Source of the DNA: Bretschneidera sinensis
Taxonomy: Eukaryota > Streptophyta > Magnoliopsida > Brassicales > Akaniaceae
Assembly (NCBI GenBank): GCA_023935145.1
Contig: CM043703.1
Location: 21,997,227-22,061,226 of the forward strand
Direction: 5' to 3'
Length of the DNA stretch: 64,000 nt
Below the pieces are notes generated by a model. It searched no databases and had not been told where the DNA came from. It saw only the letters and a program-made list of their open reading frames with translations. The translations under genes were made by a program, and so were the position numbers. Each line of letters begins with the position of its first letter. Within the stretch, counting starts at the first letter, position 1. Below, in pieces: positions 56,529 through 64,000 of the stretch.

Positions 56529-57945
56529 GTGTGCTCAAGTGTGAGCAAGGGGCAAGAAGGCAGCGAGAAATGGATCTTGGATACTGGGTGCACTCATCAT
56601 ATGAGCCCTCACAAAGAATGGTTCAAGAATTTCAAAGAGATCAATGAGGGAAGAGTCTTCTTGTGGAATGATAATTCTTGCCAAGTGAGAGGGATTGGAG
56701 ACATCCAATTGAGGATGTTTGATGGAGTCACAAGGCTGCTGGAAAATGTGAGGTACGTTCCAGATTTGAAGAGGAACTTGATCTCATTGGGGCAACTGGA
56801 TTCCATGGGCTATACATGCAAGATAGAGGGAGGAAAGATCAAGGTGGCCAAGGGATCTTTGGTAGTGATCAAGGCAGCAAGAAATGATGGACTCTATAAG
56901 ATGATCGGAGAAACAGAAACCAATGATCAAGCAGCAAGCTTGATGACTGAGCTGGACAAGGCAGCCCTTTGGCACACTCACTTGGTACACATGAGCGAAA
57001 AGGGCCTGCAAGTGCTTAGCAAGAAAGGTCTACTTAGTGGTGACAAAGTAGAAAAAATGGATTCCTGTAAGAGTTGTGTTCTTGGGCAGCAACATCGGGT
57101 CAGCTTCAACACCGGAGTGCACAAGTCTAAGGGCATTCTTGACTACATTCATGCGGACCTTTGGGGACCAGCAAGGACACCAACACAGGGAGGTAACATT
57201 TACTTTCTGTCTTTAATTGATGATTATTCAAGAAAAGTGTGGGTTTATTTGGTGAAAAATAAATTAGATGCCTTGAATAAGTTAGTGGTGTGGAAAGGGC
57301 TGGTTGAGACTCAAATGGGTAGAGTAGTTAAGGGGATAAGAATCGATAATGGCTTAGAAATTTTTAACCAAGAACTTGATCAATTCTGTAGGTTAAATGG
57401 CATTCTAAGACATAGGACGGTTGTGGAAACTCCTCAGCAAAGTGGAGTTGCTGAGTTGATGAATAAAACCCTTATGGAAAAGGTTAGGTGCATGTTAAAT
57501 AAATTCGGATTACCCAAATGTTTTTGGGGGGAAGTGGTGTCTATAGCTGCATATTTGATTAATAGATCACCCTCTAGGATTGTATACCATAAGACTCCCG
57601 AAGAGTTGTGGAGTAGAAAAACCCCCTGAATTAAGCAACCTTAGGACTTTTGGATGTGCATCATATGCACACCAAAAGGAGGATAAACTTGACCCTAGGT
57701 CTAGAAAATGTATATTTCTAGGATATGGTAATGGGGTTAAGGGATATAGGTTGTGGTCCTTAGAAAAGAAGGGCATGAAACTGATTATAAGTAGGGATGT
57801 TGTCTTTAATGAATTATTATTTCCCTACTTGGAGAAAACTAACCCTGCAGGGGCTAGTGAGCAAACCAATTCAGAAATTGTTGAGCATCACATCAAAGAG
57901 CACTCGGTTCAGGTAGAGCAGAGGAGGCAAGAGGGTTCGGACTAG
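56529..57945 (+). pseudogene. pol: E10 protease and integrase
   Basis: In frame with gag: the protease site WILDTGCTHHM (about 56571-56603), the pre-integrase region, then zinc-binding HTHLVHMSEKG and CKSCVLGQQH, the core DYIHADLWGPA (first Asp), RIDNGLEIFN (second Asp) and PQQSGVAELMNKT (Glu). The open frame runs to 57629, and a shift near 57600 moves to the frame ending at 57945, which carries [17 protein letters not shown] and the integrase C-terminal part. All three catalytic acids are visible, making this the best preserved enzyme in the window, but the shift and upstream stops break the polyprotein. Confidence 0.87.
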
Positions 57946-58935
57946 GTAGAGCCCTTGGAAGAAGGCCAAGAAGCTCAAGAAACTCAAGAAGAGGCTGAAC
58001 AAGAAGTGGTTGATGCAGTAAATAACTACCAACTCATAAGAGACCGGGAAAGAAGGCTGGTCGGACCACCTGCAAGATGTGGGTTTACGGATGCTGCGGA
58101 TGCAGCAGCTCCTTGGACAGAATGAGAGATGAGTGAACAAGAAACTTACACGGTGGCCATGGAGTGTAAGGATTCGTCAAAGTGGTAGTTAGTTATAGAG
58201 GAAGAAATGGATTCTTTAAGGAAGAACAACTTCTGGGAATTGGTGAAAATTTCAGGAAATCAGAGCGTTGTGGAATGTAAGTGCACTTACAAGATCAAAG
58301 AAGGGTGCCCTCCAAGAGATGAAGTCTGGAACAAGGCTAAGCTGGTGGCGAATGGGTTCACAAGAAGAGAAGACATAGGTTTCACAGAAACTTTCTCACC
58401 TGGACACAAGGTGGAGAAGATGGTGAGTATCCTCACCTATGTCATTGATGGGCTGTTAGTTTGGAATAGCAGGAAGATGATGGAAAGGTTTACATCTCAA
58501 CTCAGTGAGGAGTTCGAGAGGAAGGATCTCAGCCTTATACAAAAGATCCTTGGGATGAGGAGAATCATCCGGGAAAGGAAGAGAAACAGGTCAAGTGTTT
58601 CTTGGGCAATGGATGTTTTCAGAAAATGTGTGAGTAATCCCGGAAAAGAGCATTGGCTTGGGATGAAGTGGTTGCTGAGGTACATGGAGGTTTAGTGGCA
58701 GCCAGTGGTAGCACTCATAACAACCAGGGCAGAATGCATAGCGGCTACGGAAGCCATAAAGGAGGCTATGGGGTGCAAAGGGTTGTTGGACGAGTGGGAG
58801 GTCCTAAAAGAGCAGGTGGCGGTAACTTTGGATAACCAAAGTGCGGGGCACTTTTGGAGGAATCCGATTTTCCATGAGGGGACAAAGCATATGGATGTTT
58901 GGTATCATTACATTCTGGAAAATGGTACGAAATGA
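57946..58935 (+). pseudogene. pol: E10 RT/RNase H remnant with in-frame deletions
   Basis: Compared with E9: the start of RT is present (EEEMDSLRKNNFWELV, 58201-58250; NKAKLVANGFTRRE), then a jump from TETFSP to HKVEKMVSILTYV (about 58398) loses about 98 codons including KKSLYGLKQ. A second jump after RKRNRS (about 58590) and a third at LLRYMEV (about 58690) remove more. RNase H resumes with QPVVALITTRAECIAATEAIKEAM (about 58700-58770) and ends near 58935. The first two jumps keep the frame (58207-58695 open). The catalytic RT motif is disrupted (YVIDG). Confidence 0.83.
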
Positions 58936-59134
58936 TGCATTCATGTTGACAAGAAGACCACGGAGAAAAGTCCTGCAGATTTAGGCACCAAGGTTCTACC
59001 TCTAAGAAGGTCCAATCATTACCTTGGACTTCTTAGGATTGGAGTTGGTTAATTGGTAACTCCATATGAGTTTGGATCCCGAAGCTTTCTGCACAATGGT
59101 TCAGGTTTTTGAACTCTTAGACAAAGGTAGAGAT
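58936..59134 (+). other. E10 end of pol and polypurine tract
   Basis: It holds the decayed C-terminus of RNase H (HVDKKTTEKSPADLGTKV-like) and ACAAAGGTAGAGAT (59121-59134) directly before the 3' LTR. Confidence 0.75.
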
Positions 59135-60024
59135 TGTTGTTATTTGTCTAAGTTTCAAACATATCCAAACATGGTCTAAAGTTGGTTAATGTCCAAACCA
59201 ATTGTGGGATATCAAATTTCAGCAAGTTATAAGGTTGCACACATGTGTGTGCTTCAATTTTGAGCATGGGAAGGTCAGGCACACTGCTGTGGAAGTTTCT
59301 GCCCACAGGCAGGAGGTGTGCGCACAGCATCAGGAGGCTGCAGCATCAGGAGGCTGCAGCATCAGGTCACGCCGCAGCACACAGCACATGGCTGCACACA
59401 TGATCCAGCATGCATAAGACCTCTCCAATCATGTGTGCACAACACCAAAATGCACAGCATCACTTGGAGAGTGATGAAGGGCTGAGATTAAAGGAAGAGC
59501 ATGATCAAAGGGTCAAGAATGATTCACAAGATTGTCCAAGAATTAAGAGGCTATAAAAGGGGTTCTCAAGCCTCATTTTCAAACACTACAACAAGGTAAA
59601 TTCAACACACATACAAGAGAGATTTGTGACATTGTGAGATCATTGTAAACACTAAGAGAGAATTGTATAGAGAGACATAAACACAATAGGGATTCTTGTA
59701 GTGAGGCTGGTTGTAATAAGATAGAGAGAGTCTAGATTAGATTAGAGAACATTGTTGAGTTCTCATCTTCTTTCTTCTCTTCTTGTTTCTTCAAGAACTT
59801 GGATTCTTGAAGGGGATTGCTATAACTTTGTAAGAACCATTGAGATAGTGCAGAGAGTTCGGAGGAACTCACGGGGACGTAGGCACATTGCCGAACCTCG
59901 ACAACATCTTTCTTTGATTTTCTGTTCTTGTGTTCGATTGCTGAAATTATTTCTACAAGTCATTCAAGACTTGGGTGTTTGGAAGATCACCACCTGGGCA
60001 TCTTGTCAAGGTGATTTCCAATCA
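59135..60024 (+). repeat. E10 3' LTR
   Basis: It matches the 5' LTR closely, including TATAAAAG near 59555, with an extra CAGGAGGCTGCAGCAT copy near 59340 and loss of a piece near 59905. Confidence 0.9.
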
Positions 60025-60220
60025 GAACTTGTAAGGACTATGGACACCACATATCTCCACATTGGTATAATATTGTCCACTTTGGGCCTAAGCCCTCATG
60101 GATTTGCTCTTGAGTTTTTACCCAAAAAGCCTCATACCAATGGAGATATTTGTCCATCCTTATATACCCATGATCCTCCCCACTTCTAGCCAATGTGGGA
60201 CTTTGGTTGTATACCCAACA
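60025..60220 (+). repeat. Short LTR-like repeat fragment
   Basis: TGGACACCACATATCTCCAC...TATACCCAACA, with a TATATA box near 60157 and a CAATGTGGGACT motif. GGACT occurs at 60035-60039 and 60221-60225, which would fit a 5-bp duplication around a small solo LTR of about 180 bp. This is a type of repeat I believe is common in eudicots; identification is tentative. Confidence 0.45.
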
Positions 60221-62244
60221 GGACTCATAGGAACATTTTAAACTCCAAATATCTAATAAAGACACAAGACAAATTAAAAGGACTAAAAATAGAATTTATT
60301 CTTAATGTGAACAAAATTCGATACGCATTGAACATAATGCAACTATTCATATTTGCATTGAATTTGATTATGTGATTATTGTATATGCTTTTCAGAAGAT
60401 GCAAGTTCCTTCTCCTTTGCTCCAAGGCTGATCCTTAAGCTATGTTAAAAGTTCACAACAGTACTCTGGAATCTGGATATCTTTTTATCAGGTAGCAAAA
60501 TTATTAGCAGATATACTGCTGCTACTCCGTTCCAAACTAATCCTACCAATCTGTCTAATTTTTTGTTTTTTTTTCTAAGCGAAAATAGCTGTCTAGTTTT
60601 TTGTTGAACTATGTAATGTGGCCATGGTGAATATATATCTGTTGCTGCCAAAAAGATGATGAAAGTAGCCGTGTTCTTTTGATCTTCAATGGGCTGGAAA
60701 TGGTGCTTGATGGCAGGGTTTGAACAAGATGAGAACTTTGAGGCAATTTGGCTCTTGTAATGACGTTCGTCTCGTACTTGTACGCCTCCTAGAGAAGCCA
60801 TCTATAGAATGGTGCTTCGAAGAGAGCTCTCCGATAATTAAGTCAGTAAATACACTAAAGTGATGTAAGGGTGTTTCGCTTTTTTTTAGGACTTATGCAT
60901 TGGAGATCCTATGTCTGGAGTTCCAAAGTGAATTCCAAGTGAGATGTGACTTTTCGAATCTCCAGCCTTGTGAGAAGCGACCTCTACTTATGAGAAGCAA
61001 CCTCTGCCTATGAGTTCTTCCATGAAAGACGGAATCTTCAAACTTTAGTGTGACAAATCCATCTTCACGGTCAGCGTAAGCCTAATCCTTATGTTGCCCG
61101 GGGTAACTAGTCATTATGACACTCTATGTGTCTAATTCTTACTAGATCGGATAATTTTGATCACATCAATTTCTACCCTCTCTTAAGTGAAAAAATAAAA
61201 TATAATAAATAAATTTCAGCTACAGCTTATTACTAATTTCCAGTTGTTTATAAATACTTATATTTACAGAGTTTAGAGGAGATGAGCAAATATTTACTGC
61301 CACCTCAATTCAAATTATCAGGAAAAGAGAAATATTTGACAAAATCTTGTTTTTTACCCTTTTTTCCTTCCCCAGTTGAACAAAGAAAAAACTGGATCAT
61401 GATCACTCAACCAGCAGTTAACTTCTTCTGGGAAGCCTTAGCAATGCAGGGTGATTCATTTCTACAGAGACAGGAATTTTGCAGCAGATAGCTTGTCATC
61501 TTCGAACACAAACATCAAAGGAGCTAACTGTTCTGTATAGTCCTCTACTTATAGTTTATTGAACATTGCAAGCAGATTTTGAAACTATCGCATCCAATTA
61601 GCCCCCTTTCTAACAGCAACAACAATACAACAATGGCAATAAATAAATAAGAAATAAGCAAAGCTTTGAGATGATCTGCATCAAGTGAAAAATCTTGGAG
61701 CTGGAAAATGCTTCTGTGGGCAGAACAACAAACACCACTAAGAAACATTTCTTTTACTGTGGTCATGTGCTTTCAACTTTATTTCCAGAGAAGTAGAGGC
61801 CCGTGTTTCTCCTAATAAGTTGTTGCATTGAAAAGACATGGCTTCAAAAGTTGGCCCCTACCCAGGGAGAAAGAACAAGAAACTTGGAACTATAAGTTGG
61901 AATGCATTAGATCATGAAAACCCCCCAAAACGAAGAAATGAAAACACCTCAATACATAACAATAAGTTAAGTATTATTCAAGTCATCTGATTACACTGGA
62001 TAGTTCCAATTCTAACAGCGAAATATACAGAGCTGGGGCAAGTCATGTTGTCCATATGAATCTCATAACGGTGATAAACAAAGGCCTAATCACGGTAAAC
62101 TTTAGCTGTGAAAGAATGGAACGTGCGAATATGTATATGTATACAAGCTGTTGTATGTAAATATACAGCTGACTTACTGCTATATCAATCGAAGCAACTA
62201 CTACCCTAACAAAATTGTGCCAAGGCCTGGAGAAAGCCAGGCAC
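60221..62244. other. Low-copy stretch left of the RCC1 gene
   Basis: No transposon signature is visible. One minus-strand open frame (60801-60445, 118 codons, MASLGGVQVRDERHYKSQ) cannot be assigned: no recognised domain and a low-complexity C-terminal half. The part nearest 62244 should include the 3' UTR of the RCC1 gene; minus-strand AATAAA-like signals occur near 61777. A plus-strand frame at 61282-61491 looks accidental. Confidence 0.4.
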
Positions 62245-64000
62245 TCAGGTGGGCGATTCAGCCAGAAGAAGGGTATGCCACCAGCCACAGGCCACACTTT
62301 TAGGGACACAACCCTCAATAGTTACTAGAGAAGGAATGTTGCGATCAATCACATCTCCCAAACCAAGCTGTTTCAAGCACCCAGAAATTATTATTTGAGT
62401 TATAAGAGACATGGTGAGGTGTTCGGACTCCACAACATTAAAACAGAATGATATAAAATTATATTTTCTATCAAATGAAGCTCAAATATAAAACATGGAA
62501 ATGAAACACTTCAGATGCCATGATGCAAGTATGATACCTGGCCGTACTTGTTCCATCCCCAGCAGAACACTTTCTTATCATCTTCAAGCAACAGAAGCAC
62601 GGCGTAAGTTATAGCAAAATCAGTACGAATCTATTTCTTAACATATTAAGAGACCAAATACTTAAATAAAAAATTTTATACATCAAACTCATATAAAATC
62701 AAGTTCTAGCATATATGCAGACAATTGGATAAAAAATATATGGCCTCTCAAACTAAAGCATTAAATATGAGCACAATCTCAAGATAAAACATCACCAGTT
62801 CCATTATTTCAAGGGACAGTGTGTCTTCCACTAAAAAAAGAAGTCTAATAATCATTCCCCCCCAACCAAAAAAAACTACTATAGATCTTTCTATTATTTG
62901 ACACGCGTATTCTCTGGGTGAGGACTGTTATTTTATAAATATCTCACATTTATTAAACTTATAGTCTAATGGATTGGATCACCTCTTTGCTCAAGGACAG
63001 TACAACATGTCAGATGAAGGCAGGATCTATCGCAATACTGTCCTCTTCCCCAAATTGACGCCCAAATCACTCATCTAAATTCCACTTTGTGTCTCTCTAT
63101 ATTCGACTTTTTCTCACAAAGAAAGCCTATCACTTGCATACTGATTGCAGAGCTATGAAAGTAGGCAGTCACGTGTTCAAATAAGCCTTTCCAAAACCAA
63201 TATCTAAAACTGAGGTCAACCATAAAGGAAACACTCGAATTCTTTCTTCATCTTTTTGGGTGACAGTTACAGTTGTTGGATCGTTGCCTCACTGCTTAGA
63301 AGTAGAGGCATGGTTAGCAGAATCAACATTATCCAGATTATAAAATAACAGAGGAGGTTAAAACGCCTAGTTTTGGGGTCTTAAGGTAGAGAGAGGCGGG
63401 GCATTACGCATCTAGAGTGGCTGACCCCACCTTACCCATTCATTTGCTCAAAAGTTAGGTGCCATGCCCTAATTGAGCAAAGTTGAAATGGGAATTGAAA
63501 AGAAGCCTGATTCTACATTTTACAAGCATCCACTGGGCGCTGGCTAGTATAGTACTCTAGAGTTAGTTGTGGATTCTTCATAATCGACAAGTTTGACAAG
63601 TAGTCCTTTTGATAGTAATCCAGAAACTGAAAGTCCTCCCTCTAGACAAGACTCATCTAAAAATAAAAGAAACCCACCGAATCATGAACCCAGGAAAGAC
63701 AAACCCATTCAAAGTCTCATTTCATCCGAATAAAAACCATAGGAATACTAAATAGATAGATTAACTCAAAACAAGAAGCTATGTATCACTGAAGCTGTCA
63801 AACAAGATGGGAAATGAATTCTTAACAGAGACAAACACACTTCAATACTCAGAGAGGGAAATAAGGAGGCCTGATAAATGCATCAAGTACATACCTGTGA
63901 TTACAGCACTGTGACGAGCCCCACAAGAGATTTTTTTCGCATGCACGTTTTCCAAGCTTGGAGCATCCAAGAGCCTAGGAAGAGTCTGATTTAGAAATTC
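62245..64000 (-). CDS. RCC1-repeat (UVR8-like) protein gene, last three exons
   Basis: Three exons on the minus strand, open at the window edge: 64000-63895, 62581-62538 and 62367-62245 (stop TGA at 62245-62247). Donor and acceptor bases are GT and AG in each case (CACAG|GTATGT, GAAG|AT, CCAG|GTATCA, ACAG|CTTGG) and phases agree. The product reads ...KKISCGARHSAVIT, KKVFCWGWNKYGQ, LGLGDVIDRNIP, VKSVACGWWHTLLLAESPT-like, i.e. one full RCC1 blade and the start of the last. RCC1-family proteins form seven-bladed propellers; plant members include the UV-B receptor UVR8 and chromatin or Ran regulators. The terminus directly after the last blade (ESPT) lacks the C27-type tail of UVR8, so a UVR8 orthologue is unlikely. 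The intron 62582-63894 (1.3 kb) holds nothing else I can name. Confidence 0.85.

Larger units (their letters stand above)
54515..60024 (+). mobile_element. E10: Ty1-copia element (Tork-like), internally deleted
   Basis: LTRs of 889 and 890 bp, a tRNA-Met primer site, leader repeats, gag, protease, integrase, and a heavily deleted RT/RNase H. The left flank is GGACT (54510-54514) and the right flank GAACT (60025-60029), a target duplication with one mismatch. The right LTR ends CCAATCA against CCAACA. It lies 20 bp beyond the E6 LTR. It is a relative of E9 with a different U3. Confidence 0.87.

Noticed and set aside
60445..60801. Minus-strand 118-codon gene
   Set aside because: Starts plausibly but has no recognised domain, no visible splice partner and a low-complexity end; left as unassigned.
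62043..62318. 91-codon minus-strand ORF overlapping the RCC1 last exon
   Set aside because: Different frame from the RCC1 exon, which has better support from splice sites and repeat motifs.

Overview
The window is plant nuclear DNA, most likely from a eudicot. It is about 94% nested LTR retrotransposon, with one ordinary host gene entering at the right edge. Evidence for a plant: tRNA-Asp primer sites typical of Athila-like Ty3 elements, a Tat-lineage Ty3 element with a second RNase H and an antisense extra ORF, a chromovirus, three Ty1-copia elements, GT-AG introns, and a UVR8/RCC1-type gene. I name the elements E1-E10. Nothing bacterial, viral or CRISPR-like is present.

Nesting (my reconstruction from termini, target-site duplications and broken reading frames): the outermost element is E6, a Tat-type Ty3 element on the + strand whose remains run from 22279 to its 3' LTR ending at 54494. 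Into its gag sits E4 (copia, minus strand, 11100-22278 and continuing left of the window). Inside the left LTR of E4 lie E3 (Athila-like, +, 11327-17052) and, at the very tip of that LTR, E2 (Athila-like, minus, 7080-11099 plus 1-226). E1 (same family as E2, +, 227-7079) is inserted into E2. Further right, E6 is cut by E5 (a solo LTR of the E1 family, 23010-24280, perfect TSD), by E7 (Athila-like, +, 28300-35975, perfect TSD) and by E8 (chromovirus, minus, 38226-51937, plus an inverted LTR to 53460). E8 in turn holds E9 (copia, minus, 41521-47824, perfect TSD). E10 (copia, +, 54515-60024) lies 20 bp right of the E6 3' LTR.

E1, E2, E3 and E7 are non-autonomous. They keep a tRNA-Asp primer site, Gag and protease (E3: a Gag tail and the N-terminal third of RT), but no catalytic RT, RNase H or integrase. 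In E7 the start of RT is fused to the end of integrase in one long frame. Most breaks in these frames are C-to-T or G-to-A stops rather than indels.

The most unusual signal is shared architecture rather than one gene. (1) Unrelated families each carry an array of their own short palindrome in the LTR just upstream of a TATA box: a CGATCG core in E1/E2/E5, CTGCAG in E7, GTCGAC in E4. Each of these families has a second copy of its array inside the element. In E4 that internal array sits against a second TATA box in front of an extra ORF, which looks like an internal promoter. (2) E1, E3 and E7, with unrelated LTRs, share an 8-bp hairpin with a compensatory base-pair change in E7, followed directly by an internal polypurine tract.

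Right of 60.2 kb the sequence is low-copy in character: a short LTR-like repeat, a gene-poor stretch, and the last three visible exons of an RCC1-repeat gene on the minus strand (62245 to beyond 64000).
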